Positions 41,276 to 54,918 of a stretch of 64,000 nucleotides of DNA are shown piece after piece. Each line of letters starts with the position of its first letter. Position 1 is the stretch's first letter. The stretch spans positions 18,830,674 through 18,894,673 of the forward strand of contig JAVDOI010000008.1 in assembly GCA_032191485.1 (NCBI GenBank). Reading direction: 5' to 3'. The translations under genes and the position numbers were made by a program. Origin of the DNA: Leptoclinus maculatus (lineage: Eukaryota; Chordata; Actinopteri; Perciformes; Stichaeidae). The notes under the pieces are model-generated. The model was not told the origin of the DNA. It saw only the letters and a program-made list of their open reading frames with translations, and made no database searches.

Positions 41276-41692
41276 TATAATTATTTGTTCTCAAGCATGA
41301 TCACAACTTCATTCTCAATCGCAAAACAGGAAATTAACGGTATTGCCAAGATTCTTTTTAGAGACCGTTTTTCTCATATAGTGGTTCAGGTCTTCATAAA
41401 AAGCTATCTAAGTGATCTAAGATCAGTGAAAGACAAAGTCTAACCAAGCTGACATCCACAACATCCATGAGCATCAAAGAATCATAAGAGCAGCTTAAAT
41501 AAAAAAAAATAGTTAATATTGGATGGATGTTACTGGATGTTATCAGTGGTGCAGGTGGAGTGATTGATATTTCCTGCAGCTAACCTTCCCCATATGGCCC
41601 TCACTGCCCGTTTTACTGCATTCCACACACTGACCCCTAAAACCTGTTGTATTGATAACAGCCCTTCTCCACCGCAGCAAGAGTCCTAGTAA

Positions 41693-42010
41693 GTGACTGT
41701 GAGCCAGCATGCACAATACCAGGACCCTGAAACTGAAGCAGCATTTATGAATTTAATTATTTATATCTGTGCTTTTTACTACTGTGAGAAAATATGTCAA
41801 ATATGTCAAATATTCCATAAAAAAGCCCTATTGCGGACTTCTGGCTTTGTTTTGCTGCAGGGAAAGCACATTACAGTGTTTTTACCCATATTTACCTGAC
41901 TTCCTCCACAAGATAGATGACCTTTCATCGACAGCCAAGATTCCAAATCGAGCAGGAGGTTCCGGCTTTAAATCCTGGACGAGCCCAGAATACTAAACTT
42001 CAACCCATCT
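41693..42010 (+). repeat. Diverged dispersed repeat family, copy A
   Basis: The order GACCCTGAAACTGAAGCAGC, then a TATTCCATAAAAAAGCCCTA-like block, then TTTAAATCCTGGACGAG is repeated at 44.64-45.01 kb. TTTAAATCCTGG resembles a Pol III B box (GTTCAAATCC), suggesting a tRNA-derived SINE, but no A box is certain. Confidence 0.5.
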
Positions 42011-42079
42011 GAATCCAGTTTTTAGCAAGTCTAAAACAGTGCATTGACAATACTCCTTTTCGACAGCATTCAAGGAAAT

Positions 42080-42200
42080 AGTGACAGTGTGGCAGTGAGC
42101 CAGCATGCTCAATGCCAAGACCCTGAAACAAAAGCATCTAAATGGAATCCAACATTTAATAAAGTATTTTAATGCTCTTGTACTTGTCTTCTACCAGTTC
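42080..42200 (+). repeat. Diverged dispersed repeat family, copy B (partial)
   Basis: GAGCCAGCATGCTCAATGCC and AAGACCCTGAAACAAAAGC match the start of copy A at 41.7 kb. The rest of the unit is absent. Confidence 0.5.
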
Positions 42201-42309
42201 TCCACAAGCGCATATATCTATTTTAAGAGGCTCGTTGCACTCGCTTAGGGTGCAAGAGGTAAAGCCCATGGCTGGCCAGAACCTTAATAATTTGGTTGAT
42301 CCTCTGACT

Positions 42310-42500
42310 TTCATTTAGCATCAGATTTAGCTATACTTTGTGTTTAGTGCAAATCAGCCTATTTTTGTGTGCTAACATGCTAAGTTTGTGAACATGGTAA
42401 ACATAAATGTTCAGCATTAGCATGGTAGCATTGTCATTGTGACCGTGTTAGCATGCTGACATTAGCATTCACCTTGAAGCATGGCTGTAGAATCTTTGTC
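42310..42500 (-). repeat. Dispersed GCTAAC/CATGCTAA repeat, copy 2
   Basis: The reverse complement of this segment aligns with 20291-20460, including GTCAGCATGC and CACAATGACAATGCT. No coding content. Confidence 0.6.
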
Positions 42501-44639
42501 TTGATTCAACGTTAGCTCCATGTTTGCTGATCTTACCTTTTTTGAACCAAGTCACCAAATGTGCAAGTAATAGGCATATGCTTATCTTTTACATGTGTTC
42601 TCCAGATTCGCAGCTGGTGATTCACAAGACAATGTTAGTGGAAGAAAAGGAGGATTCCTGAGACAAGGTAAAAATAATATGACCCATGGGAAACCAGTAA
42701 CCGAGTTATTTCTTACAGCTGCAAATTCTAGCAGCCAGAAAATTCATTGCCATCATTACTGCCTACTGGACTGCTCCCAACATGCTCCTCAGAGATCTAC
42801 CTTGGTAGGAAAACCCACAGCTAAAAATGAGAATATTTATCATAGAAGCCATTCATGTTGCCTTTAAGGATTCATTAGGACAGACATGATTGATTTGCGG
42901 TCCAGCCAAAAAGTTGCCTGCCATCATCCACAAATTGTGTTCATAGTTTGTTGTCTTTTTATTGGTTTGTCATCTTGTGTATTTAAAACCTATTGTGTGT
43001 GTCGAGTGCTTGGCCTAACACACACTTCACGTACCACATACCTTCTGTCACTCACATGTCGAGACATTTTTGGTTGAGTATTATTATTTTGTGGAGACAT
43101 TTGGAGCAGGGCACCGTAGTTATTTACAGAGAGCAACGGACTAAGCTATCGGTTAATTTGCTTCACCAGTGACTGCATCTTATCAGATCACAAGTAAAAA
43201 AACAAAACAAAAAAAAACAGACAACACAGCCATGCTGTTGCAATGCTTTGAGACAGAGAGCAGCCAGACTGGAGAGCAAAGTAGGGAGAGATGACCAATA
43301 AATGTCTCATCCAGAAGAAAGAAAAGCTGATATTGTTGCACAAAGTCCATTTTGTTGGGGTTACCGCCAGGACAATAGGTCCCTTTTCTGACTAAACTGG
43401 AAAAGTGAAGGGAAGAAAAAATGTTAAAGCACTGATATGGATTCATAACCGCATAAAACCTGGCCTTTTCACATTTGTCTTAAAATGTTTGTTTTCATCT
43501 CAGTTCCACTGCAGTTATACCGTTATGCTAATGAGCAAATGCATGGATCATCTATGAGTTAGAAGAAGAGGGGCACTGTCCGTCCAATACAAACAGTAAA
43601 AACTTACAAAATATACAGCATCTATAAAGTGCAGTAAAATGTAGCACTTTGTGTTTTCAGGAGCCTCCTGATTCTAAGTTGGCTTTTGCTGTTTTGTTTG
43701 TAATTTCTTTTCACATTGTTTTAAACGCTGCACTATAGAGAAAAGTGTCCATTAGGGTAAAAGAACAATACAGCAGAGTAATAATGATGGGATGTGTTCT
43801 TGAACTGAGGTAGACTGAGGCATAGTGGCCCGGTTTAGTGTTTCCTGCCTCTCACCACACAGTTCATATTCTAATGAAATATAAAGCAGTCGTTTTTTTG
43901 TTCTTTTTTGTCAGAAGAGAAAATCATAAAAAATGAAATGTTCCTGTGTATATATACGGAATTAATGGGAAACGGAAAAAACATGCCATACTTAATTGAG
44001 ATTATAAAAAATCGGAGCAGTGGTAGAAAACGAAATGAGCATTGACAACTTTTTGTGACAATAACACCCCCTCTTCAAATCTCATGGCTCAATCACCAAA
44101 TGAAAATAAAAAAAGCATGCTGGAAAAAAACAGGAGCTTGGGGAGGAGAAATAGCAAGGTAGTGCATTAACCTTTTCAGGGACACTAATGACGGATACTC
44201 ACTGACCCCTTTTCAGAGAGTACACAATGTGTTGTACCGTGACATCCGGAGATGCTCCATTCACGGTAGAGCCATCCACTCTTTAGTTACTGTGGCAACC
44301 CGAGGGAGCGAAGGGTGGTTTCATAATTTTGAAATAAGTAAGTGTAGATGGAGACTAGGGAGGATCACTGCTGGAAGCGAATGTACTTGCTGGGTGTGTA
44401 TGTGTGATTGAAGAAGCTTTGAGATGGAGAAGGAGGAGCACTAATGATGAAGGCTGTCGGAATCCCTGCAGTGATTAAATGTCATTTTTCATATGGTTAA
44501 AAAGCAATAATCTCTAACCTCCTTTCTGTTGTCAGAGGGGCTCTCAATTAGGAAATAATGACAATGATAATGATACTTTTTCATCCACTTCTTGGAAAAA
44601 CAAACAAACACATAGATGCCATCAGGCTAGTCCAACTGT
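42501..44639. other. Gene-free region
   Basis: AT-rich, with small open frames lacking recognisable domains. Confidence 0.5.
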
Positions 44640-45010
44640 CTTTGGAAGGTGAACCTAGTTTAATCAGACACATGCGATGTCAACACATGGATCCTGAAAC
44701 TGAAGTAGCTAAATGAAATTTCAGTCATTATTCATTTCATCATCTACACCTGAGCTTTTGCTATTGTGACGTGTCAAAATGTACTCCATTAAAAAGGCAT
44801 ATTGCAGACTAATGGTTCGTTCTGTCTAATTTCTTCCACCTGAAAAAGCAATTCACTAATTTAAAGTTGCATTTCGGTCCAGGGATATGGTTCTTGCTTT
44901 GGGTGTCAGAGGTCCTGAGTTCAAATCCTGGATGAGATAAAAGTACGGAACTGTCGCTCAGTTGATTTTGACTTCAGCGTTTAGTAAGAATGAAACCGCG
45001 TTACATTTTT
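44640..45010 (+). repeat. Diverged dispersed repeat family, copy C
   Basis: GATCCTGAAACTGAAGTAGC, CCATTAAAAAGGCATATTGC and GAGTTCAAATCCTGGATGAG occur in the same order as in copy A. The last has a good Pol III B-box-like core. Confidence 0.5.
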
Positions 45011-45639
45011 CAATGCGAGTTATAATATGTCTTTGTGGTGATTTGTACCGGGATTTAAGCACAGATACCCAGAGTGACCAGAGGATGTGAACCCACTTTA
45101 ATCAAACGAATGCTATGTCAACACCTTACGTAGGCCTCTGTTTACTGTATGGGTTGGTTGTATCCAGCCCTTGTTGTCTAGTTGTGACTCTGTTTTGTTA
45201 AGAGGGTGTGTTACCCAAGATCAACTTGATCACAGTAAGTAGAGGCAAAGCCTTGTTCAAACCAGTGTCTTCAGGATTTTACCAATATGGTAACATGTTA
45301 ATGTAATTGCTGCGTGAATTATGTTCACGGCGATTTCTTTTCTTTTTTCCAAGTGACAGAAGTGCTACCTTTTTGTACAGCAAAATGTGGTTCGGTTTAG
45401 GCAACAAGAGCACATAAGTTAAGGCTTGGGAAAGGTTGTGCTTTTGGTTAAATTATATTAACATTGCAGCCTGGGGATGTTTCCCGTATTAAATCAAGAT
45501 CCAGGTTGTTCAACGTGAAACGATGCATTTTATTAAGCTGCTTGCTAACCAATGCAAAACATATCCCTATCAAACCCAACCGTAATGCCCCCTATGCTGT
45601 CAAAGAATTACATCTATGTGACAATAAAAGTCACATATA

Positions 45640-45790
45640 CTGTATAGCCAGGAGGCCACAAAGCCTTACAAGTAATCAATACAATCTTAAAATCAATCCT
45701 AAAACATACCAGGAGCCGGTGTAAGGAGGATAAAACATCTCTTAGTTCTGATAAAAAGCCTGGCTCCTGAGTTCGTCTAGCCGGTCAATA
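45640..45790. repeat. Fragment of a dispersed retroelement-like repeat
   Basis: AATCTTAAAATCAATCCTAA and CCAGGAGCCGGTGTAAGGAG resemble a common fish repeat tail (AAAATCAATTCTAAA...GGAGCCAATG). No coding frame. Confidence 0.35.
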
Positions 45791-46784
45791 GCTTTCTGCT
45801 CAAAAGTGAAGAGGCTGTTCAAGGTATAAAGAAATGAATGTATGAAAGATGGTCTCTGTATCTTTGAAAATGAAATTCAGTCTCTTTCACATATTGGACT
45901 TCAACCTCTTAAGGATCAGAGAAGATACCACTGAACATGTGACCCAGTCGCTGAGAGTACACCTTGAACAAAGTATTTCATGGGCTAATGAGCCCAATTT
46001 TAAAACTCATCCAACTAGAAATTTGACCTATACCGAGAGAAATGAGGAAATTAGACAAGCCTGAATGCATTTTTGGGCTGTGATCCTTATACAGCTCTCT
46101 GATATACTATGTTTACGTTGATATGTTGCATTTTAATGTGAAACAAGCTGCCTGATAAGAAACGCAACTATTTATCAAGTTTCCCTACAGCTTTCATAAA
46201 AACGTGAGAGACATCTAATGGGCTATTTGTGCTTTCATGCAATTAGCTATAAATCATTAAAAGCTTATGCAACAGGCAGTGATTGCCACTACAGAGAGAA
46301 TTCTAGTTGGAAAAGCAGTGTAGGGGCCTTTGGGTGTATATGATAACTGATGTTGTTATGTGAAAAAGAAATGTGATTAGTCTGAGATTACCCACAGACA
46401 TTTAGCACATTTCTGCCAGACAGAATTTTGTATGCTCTCTCCTCTCTGTCTCGCCTCATAGAAGTCATCGATCAATGTCCAGGCATCCCGGTCTCCAGTT
46501 TCAGAAATATGCTTTCCATTCATATCAGATCTGTCTGTCTGCTGGGCGTCTGACAAAATCTCTCAAACTCATTAATAGCTGCTGGACAAAGATGCAAAGT
46601 GCTCTACACTTTTATAACAATGGACTGAAACATGTTGTATGATACTATTTAAAGGTTCTCTGTTTGATGTTCAGAGCATTAATATAGCAACAAACAACTA
46701 TTTGCTATGTAAAGATATAGTGGTGTACTGAGCAGAAAATGAAGTCACTCTCCCTCTGTATGTGTTGTGGTCCGAATCATACCG

Positions 46785-46990
46785 AGTACCGTTGTCACGA
46801 GAGCTTAGTGGTCACCCTCCGCTTCCGCCTCAGATAAACAATAATGGCTCTGTCGGCACAGTTTTTTTGCTCTGTTAGCACTGTTAGCACCGCTAGTTGC
46901 GAGCTGGCGGCTAAGCCGTCGCCGTGTTGAGAGCCGTGGGGAGGCAATCCCTCGGCTCTGATGATCAAATTAAGCACCTTTTAAATACTG
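46785..46990 (-). repeat. Probable dispersed repeat fragment
   Basis: The GC-richer patch with GTTAGCACCGCTAG and GCGAGCTGGCGGCTAAGCC resembles a recurring fish repeat. It stands out in base composition from the surrounding AT-rich DNA. Confidence 0.3.
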
Positions 46991-47674
46991 TATAAAACCT
47001 TATATATCAAATATTTCCATTGGATAAAAGCCCACCTGTGATAAATCCCATTTTTCACACCAAACAGAGTGACACATACAGCATGAGAGCAGGTGCGATT
47101 AACACTTAGTGAGCACGTTCGGCAAAGAAATAGTTGCAACTCACTCCAAAGTGGAAAAGCAATGTAATTGATCCTTATTTTTCATTCCCACAGACATTAC
47201 TGGTGATGAATTATTCAACTCTGGAGCTCATCAGTGTGCTGATGAATGCAGAGTTGTGACAGCGTATCCAGTCAGTAGCAAACACTTCAGCTCAGCCCCT
47301 TCATCACCAACACCATGATAACTGCTTCTATCTCCCCGCAACAGCTATCATCACCAAACTGCTCCGACAAAGCACTGGCTGCATTTTGTTAAGGTTCTAT
47401 TTTGGACGCTGTGAAGCCATGTGTTTGTTGGTGAAGATGTGTGTGTATGCGTGTCCGTGTGTGTGTGTGTACACGTTACAGCCATGTGTTTCCATGACTC
47501 CATGACTGTGTGTGTCTATTATGAGTCAAGTGACAAATGTTTCTCACCAAGTGGACCATTTATCAAGCCCGGCTGCCGTTCTTGGTAATGAAGTCAGGGA
47601 GCCTCAGAGCACTCTTCTCCCACCAACACAGACAAACAGGAAAAGCATGAGCGACCACACTGTTCTGACTGCAA

Positions 47675-47697
47675 CCCCCCCCCCCCCCCCCCCCCCC
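47675..47697. repeat. Poly-C tract
   Basis: Run of 23 C. Confidence 0.9.
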
Positions 47698-50600
47698 AAC
47701 CACAAAAGACACCCCTCAACATCACATCATTTCGAAGGGGAAGAAGCAGCTGTGGCACACACTGGCTATTCAGTGGCATTCAGATTCTGAGGCTCATTCC
47801 GGACTGCATTCTGTCTTTTTCTGAACTCGGTGATGGTGGAGAAATAAGCACATCTTTGTAGGATGAGTCACACAAGGAGGAGTGGATTTGAGTAAAGATT
47901 CTCTGACAGTTTTTTTTCTAAGCTAAGCGACTGCATTGCATTAAAACGTTCTTCGATATATACATCAGCATGCGAGCAATTCAGTCAAATAACGCATTAT
48001 TGTTCAGATGCCGACACGTTCAGGGCTGATTCAGACCGTCTTCATTTCATTTGTAAAGTTCAATATATATCTTGTTCAAGCTGTTACATCCAGTTCAACA
48101 CAAAACCAGGTCTATGCAACACCTGCTTGTAAGATTAATAGCCCAGAAACCACCTTTTTGCCACACTGTGTGTTGTGGCTGACCTGACAGCTCACCTCCA
48201 CTTCTGAAAGCTTCCGATTTGGTCAATTCCCTTTGAAGATTTTGTGTTAAAAATTCATTCACATACTGAGCACCTCTATGGCTGTCGAGCTTGCCGCTAT
48301 GGGAGGACTGCGTGCACTTACCCTAACCTTAAACTAATTCTAACCTGAACCTTATTAAAACCACTTTTCAAGTTGGTCCTCACTAAGATAGATGTACACG
48401 CATGCACACACACACACACACTGATGATCCTCTGCTTTTCAGACTGCCAATACATGAGCAATGATACCATTTAAATGCTGCAACATACTCACCAGTGTTT
48501 GCTGAAAAAGACGCAGGTCTGCTCCCCTAGGACAGAGAAGAGGGCAAAATATATGAGGAACACACTAATAAGCTTAAAGTTATACTATATTTAATTACAG
48601 AGTTTGTAACAAAACTTTTTTTTTATTGTTTTTCATTGTTGGGCAAAAAGTACAATTGATTGGATATGGCATCACAGAATGTATTCTAGCAGTGTAGCAC
48701 AGTACAAGCTGTATGGAGAGGGGTGAGGAGGGGCACAGAGTACTGAAAATTGCCGTCCTCTGTAAGCCTCTGCAAAAGTCCTGGTCGTCTTTTTGGCAAA
48801 GATGGAGGAGCAGATGACAAATGGAAATGATCACTCAGAGACTGAATTTGGGTGACACCAGAGGCAACGTAGTCAGCAAATGCAACGTCTTCAATATTGC
48901 TGGAGTCATAACAACTTTTAAAAGACATTTTAATCAGTATTCAACGTTAAGCTATCAGTGGAATTAATTGAAGAAATTGTAAATATTTGTATGATGAACA
49001 AAAGAGCACAGCTTTTTTACTCCCTATTGTGGTACGGACTGTTTTCTTCCTACAATGTACCAGCGTATAATGCATGTTAAAGACATATCAAGATAATTAC
49101 TGGCTAGCAATCTGTTTCCTGGCAGAAGACAATAGCTCAGAATAGCTGTGCTCTGTTCTTCACCATGAATATGTCATTGCATTAAGATGTAAATAGTAAT
49201 TTGCGAACTTGTTATTATTGGGTGAATGCAGGTGGTTCCCTCCCCTACATTTCCTGTTGAATCTTGTAAAGAGTCTCCCTGCAAACCATACCAAGTGTGA
49301 AGCGCCATGTATCTATTATTAGCACATCACAAACTGAACTGACTTCTTAGGGTGAGCAGGGCTGTCAGCTAGGACATAAAAACAGCCAATTTAATGTGGA
49401 CACCCAATTTAGAGTTTTAGGATGGGGCCTCTGGGGCTCGTGGCCACAGGCAGAGCTCGCTGAAGTATCATCAGCTATTTAGTCTGAGGATTATCCTCTT
49501 TTTCTTCGTGCTTTCTCTTCCTCATGCAGCATGCTCCTCTTTCCAAGTTGTAGTTTCATGCCTTGCTCAAAAAAACACAGCCACTGCGCTGCATCCTTGT
49601 GGTTTATGGTCATCCAGTTGCCTTCAGATGAGGATCCCTGTGGATTGTTGCTTAGCTGAGGGTGCAGCACATCTCTTCTAGCTGTCTAGCTGCCTCGGGC
49701 TGCTTCAGCCAAGATAGCTGTGGTAATAGGCTAGAATTATGTAAATTGTACAGGGGCAGGGAGAGCCGATAAGGAAGGTCCGAACAGCTCATCGTTGCAC
49801 TGAGGTATTCCCCATTCGCAACAAAGGCACATCTGCATGAGCACGTCTTAAAATAAATAGAGGCATAAACACCTTAGAGTGTTTGTACATCTGTCTGAGC
49901 TGTAGAAAATGAGCACCAGCAGCAATAAACACCCTCTCTAACTTTTCAATCTCTCATCGTGTCGGCCAACTGTCAGCAGAGAGGCAGATAGTTAACTGAA
50001 GCTCCACACACACACACACAGACAGACAGATTTTCTCTGTGTCATGTAATCCTGCACTCACATAGAAGGCCATTACTCTGCCCAGGGCAGGTAGGGCATC
50101 AATCAGTCTGTCATGAGGTGATGCAGGGAGAGGCATTTCCCACTTGAACATGAGAGGAAGCCATACTAAATTCCACTCTCAAGACAGACAGGGAGTTATT
50201 CTTACTTCAAAAGAAAGATTCCCCTATTTGGGCATGAACTTTAAAGTCCTGGTCAGCCTCATGCATTACATATAAAATCATCTTTTCACTTTAAAAAAAA
50301 AAAGAAGCTTTTCAGACGAAGCAATTAATGGAACAGAGCAACCGAGCAGAACAGAAGTGGTAGCTGTGTCACAGACTATTTCATAACAAGGCAAAAAGTC
50401 TCGGCCTTAAAATGTGAGAGTTTTAACGACTTGTTCATAGTTAATAAAGTTCTGACTTAAATTGTGTATGTCAAGATTTGTGAAATTGACTGAAACAGTG
50501 GAAAACTTAATTCGGCATGAATCATAGTCTTTGGATTTCTTTATTTTTCCATTTCTCTTCTCATGCTCAATCCCCTATCTTATTAAAAACATACTTTTTT

Positions 50601-51063
50601 GTCGTTTATATTTGACACTATGGTTGGGTTTCCTCAATTACCAGTGCATAACATGTATGTGTTGCCTTTAATTCCACACACCTTAAACATTACTAAAGCT
50701 ACTTGAGCTTGAGCTGGCCAACGTTACAGAGCTAGCTTCGCCAATTTTAGCAACCTGATGTAATGAACCAGACCAGATGAAACATTATCTGAGATGTTAA
50801 CAGTTCAGTAATCATGAAGACAAAACAACACTGGACACTGTCGAGTGTAACTTTTCCTCGGCTCCCCGGTTGATCTCCACATGGATGTGCTCAGAAGGAT
50901 GAACTGAAGCTGTGTGGTCCAAAGTCAAGATCAGGAACAGCCGATCACATCTTGTCACTCAAAAATGATTATATATGAGCAGTTTGATTAATAAAAATCA
51001 TAGCAGAAACATAAGAAACATAGGAAACATACATTATTGTCTTGCTTTTGCTGCTTTGTCTGT
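47698..51063. other. Gene-free region
   Basis: Short (CA)n runs near 48407 and 50007. No coding signal. Confidence 0.5.
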
Positions 51064-51132
51064 CAAAGCACTTTGTAAACTCTGTTTTTAAAGGTGCTAT
51101 ATAAATAAAGTTATTATTATTATTATTATTAT
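51064..51132 (+). repeat. 3' tail of a LINE/SINE with (TTA)n end
   Basis: CACTTTGTAAACTCTG...GGTGCTATATAAATAAAG followed by (TTA)n is the typical 3' terminus of fish non-LTR elements. Only the tail is recognisable. Confidence 0.7.
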
Positions 51133-51448
51133 AAGCCTATAATCAACAGTACGATTTTGACAGAGTGTGACTCATTGAACTTAGAGAAGCATATTTCCAC
51201 CACTTCACAGAAAATACTGTATTATGCTGATAAATTACAGTTATCTGCCACTATAGTTAACCGACAGCATTAACTGGTAATTTACATGCGAAGGATGAAT
51301 ATTTGACTATATGTTACAGTTATTATGATACACTGGAAGATACTGTTACTGTACTGTTAAATTTACAGCAATTCATTACAGAGTAGATGGTTGGCTGACT
51401 GACGCACGGCTGTCCAGCGGGAGAGAATCCTGCATTCCTACTGTGAAA

Positions 51449-51562
<114 letters not shown>

Positions 51563-53724
51563 AGCATTAATGAGTGTTTGCACTAGCGGTAGTATTTTAT
51601 ATTACCAAAGTATTTTTGATGAATGGGGAGTAAATTACAGAAACACTTTTATAAAAAAGAAAGACCATCAGGACAACATGATGAAATTATTAGTTTAAAA
51701 TAATGCAATTAACTTTACATACTTTACATATTTGTATTTTGGCGACTAAATCAGTTATGAGTCTGAGATTCTTGAACACGGCCATGTTAAACGTAGTCGC
51801 CCTGCTGCACAGAGCGCTATGGCTTGTTTATTCAAAGTTTGTTAATATTGAATCTGTTGCGTGTTCAAATTGCAACTTCTTCGACACTGCTGGTCCTTGG
51901 GTCCCCAACAATATGCCCGCCAAGTGTGACGTACATTGGATGGGCAGTTCTCGAGATATACAAGAAAACATGCGCACAGAGAGATTCCTTGCTTTATAGT
52001 AAGATGTTAGTTAACTTGAGCTATATATTGCTATTCAACTGCCATTACTGAGTCAAGCCTGTTTCTTTAGCTAAACAGCTGTCACTGTGGCCACAATATG
52101 GGATAATGCTAATGCTACATACCGTAACAGTAGCCCAATCAGCTAAATATCTGTTACAGGACAATATCTAGTTAAAGTTTGCTGACGTTTGCAAACATTA
52201 GCCACCATAAGCTACTGGTTATACCCTATTGATGAATTCAACTTTTCATTTTTACGAGAAATGTGTTTTTCCTCATAAAAAGTTACATCGTCTCACTTTA
52301 ATGCGTTAAACATGCACAGTGTGCATCCTTCTGATTGCACATATATATATACACACATTACAGAGAACGCACAAGTGTACGTGTGGTGAGACAAAAAGCA
52401 GCTGCCAGTCCAAGAGTTTACAAGAGAACATTTCAAATATGCCTCTGTTGGAAAAATTAACTCGAGACCGATTGAAAATCATTAATCACAGGACATTTAT
52501 TCTTTGCAAAGAAGGAACAGAGTTGAAACACATACAGGATATGCATCAAGGCCGCTCGGAGTTCTGACTCTGAGCTTCTGATATTTATACTCAGTAAACA
52601 AATACTCAGCAGCTGTAGAACTTAATGTCAGAGTAAATTCACACACACACACACACACATATTATAATTAGTCATTCAGATTTTTGACCCTAACAGCCTC
52701 AAAATGCACACAACTATGCAAGCCAGTTCCCATTAGTGCAGTAAGGCCCAAGACTTCATTGCTTCCAACACTGCAAACGAATTCCACGCATTTTAGTAGT
52801 CAGAGATAATTAGGATCTGTTGAACACTTTCAGTTTACACTCAGCTCTTACATATTCAGTACCACTACACAATAAATGCCTTTAGTTCTTTAATGGTCTG
52901 GGTGGTGGAATCTCTGTAGGAATGCTCTGTGATGTGACCGCAGCTCAGTGAACTGAAACAACACATCAGACACTTTATTCATAGAAATTAACAACAGCGC
53001 TTAGATGATGAGAGTACGCTGGAAGAGTGATACGTTAAAGAATTGTTATTCATACATAAAATATGGTCTATTGACAGCTTAAAATTGAGGGAATTGGAGG
53101 CTGAATGGGGATAAAAAGTTCTGGTGAAATTTGAACTTTTTCTTTCCTCATCCTCTGTGAAATAACACGGCACAAACTGCTCCATTAACAGGTCATTTTG
53201 TTTCATGGAGCTCATCGGAGAGCAGTGAAATCGCCCCTTTAAATCTCAGCTGTGGATGCAGATTGTGCATGAGCGTGCATTAAATGCACGTTACATTTGT
53301 GTATACATACACTTTTCCATTTTATTTTGTGTGCAAGAAGTCTATTCTCATCGACAGTGTAGCTGTATGTTAGCATTCCTCTGCTCTCTGGTTTTGTAAC
53401 ATGGTAATTGTGCAGAGCGAGTACCAATGTGCCAGGTCTCAGTTTAATGAATCCCACCTGTAACACATTTGCACATTCATTCCTCTCCAAGGAGAAATCC
53501 TGTTGCCAAAGCAAAGCTTGAGCCGAGTGGAAGTGTGCTGCTCTGCTGAGCCCCGAAAGCCTTAATAGCGTACCCAAGATGGCTGCCGATTTCATCAACC
53601 CGTTCAGAACATGTTGACCTGTGAGGGTATATATATATATGAAATCTATATTTGTGTGCATTTACGGTGCTCAACGCTGCACTCTGCAATGGAATGTGTG
53701 AGCAAGTTGTTCCTGAAACCCTCC
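51563..53724. other. Gene-free region
   Basis: Short (CA)n at about 52641-52660 and (TA)n near 53627. No coding signature. Confidence 0.5.
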
Positions 53725-53750
53725 GGCATGTGAAAGGGATTTCACATGCC
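53725..53750. repeat. Perfect short hairpin
   Basis: GGCATGTGAAA and its exact reverse complement TTTCACATGCC are separated by the loop GGGA (11-bp arms, 4-nt loop). Confidence 0.8.
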
Positions 53751-53946
53751 AGAGTACATCAAATGATTGATTCAACCGCTAATCTTTCCACAAACGGTAT
53801 ACATACCAATATCTTAAGAGATTATTAGACCATTCATCTAGAGCTTTTCCATGAACTAAGTATAATGCTATATAACTGAGTACCCTCACTGTAGATATGA
53901 TTTATTCATTATTCCTCTCAGTCATCTATCTTGCTCAGTTGTATTT

Positions 53947-54918
53947 TCAGCTTCCTAGCTTAAACTTAAGAGAGCTCTCTAACTCTTTTGAGTGAGCCTC
54001 ACACTCTGTGGTGTCTGTAACCTGTAGCCTCAGGAAGTGAATGGTGGTCTCTAGGTTATATGCAACCACGGCACCAGAGTTCTTTTCAGCACAGAGCTCT
54101 GACTGGATTGCATGGGCCTCTTTGTCCGCCTTCATCTTCTCCAATTTGACTTGACGGTTGTTGGTTTTAGAGGTCTGCTGGTCAAGATGTCTCTTAGTTA
54201 TCCGCGGCATCGTGCAGGTCTTCATCACCTGGGACAGGTAGTCTGTTTCCCTGGTGTGTTTGGCCTGAGCTGGATCCAGCTTGGCTTTCAGGTCACAAAT
54301 CTCCTTTTGCATATGATCCTTCTCATGGATCGGGCCGGTCTTTATCACCTGGGATTTTAGCCAAGTCCTCTCGGATCTCCAGGAGGACATTCCCCTCAGA
54401 TGTGCTTGGGGTGAGCCTCGCCTCGCTGTCCTTCAGTTCACACCTTCATTGCGCCTCCAGTGAACTGAGATTAATAAGCTCCACCTGAAACATCTGCAGC
54501 AGGAATAATGATCCAAAAAATATCCATACGTAATATCCATATGTAATAGTAAAATACTGACAGGGATCATGTTTCTGCAAATTTTGTACTTTTATCACTA
54601 TTGTTTGTAGTCCAACCTCATTTTCTGTTTTTCCGTTCAGTGCGAGAAACCTAGTTTGGGCTTGAACGAGTTCACTGAAGTCACGTTGAATGTGTGAGGT
54701 GGAGATGGGAAGGACAGCTGACAGGTGATCGTCAGTGAGATGTGTATCTGTGTTTGTTAAACCTTATCAAGAATCAGAATGTTTGTTCACATAATGTAGA
54801 TAGATCCAAAGAGAACCAACATCTTCTGAGCAAGTTGCTTTTGCAGCTTAGCTGCCTCAGAGGTCCGTTCCCGCTCTGCATCAGTCAAGTTTTTGTATTT
54901 CTCTGTCTGTTTTGTCTC
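53947..54918 (-). pseudogene. Broken multi-exon coiled-coil gene remnant
   Basis: Reading right to left, an exon-like block starts after CTCCATTAG at 54918 and encodes TEKYKNLTDAERERTSEAAK followed by LQKQLAQKM. The largest block begins after a good acceptor (GATGTTTCAG, first base 54484), encodes VELINLSSLEAQ, meets an in-frame TGA at 54446-54448, continues with CELKDSEARLTPSTSEGN, then shifts frame near 54335 into a 147-codon open frame rich in Lys/Glu/Leu (EKDHMQKEICDLKAKL, QVKLEKMKADKEAHAIQSEL). Heptad-like spacing suggests a coiled coil. A possible middle block at 54600-54705 encodes ELVQAQTRFLALNGKTENE. Splice-like borders argue for a decayed gene copy, not a processed pseudogene. I cannot name the parent gene. 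Confidence 0.5.

Noticed and set aside
44880..44945. tRNA gene suggested by the B-box-like GAGTTCAAATCC
   Set aside because: No cloverleaf, acceptor stem or A box could be formed. It is better explained as part of a dispersed repeat.
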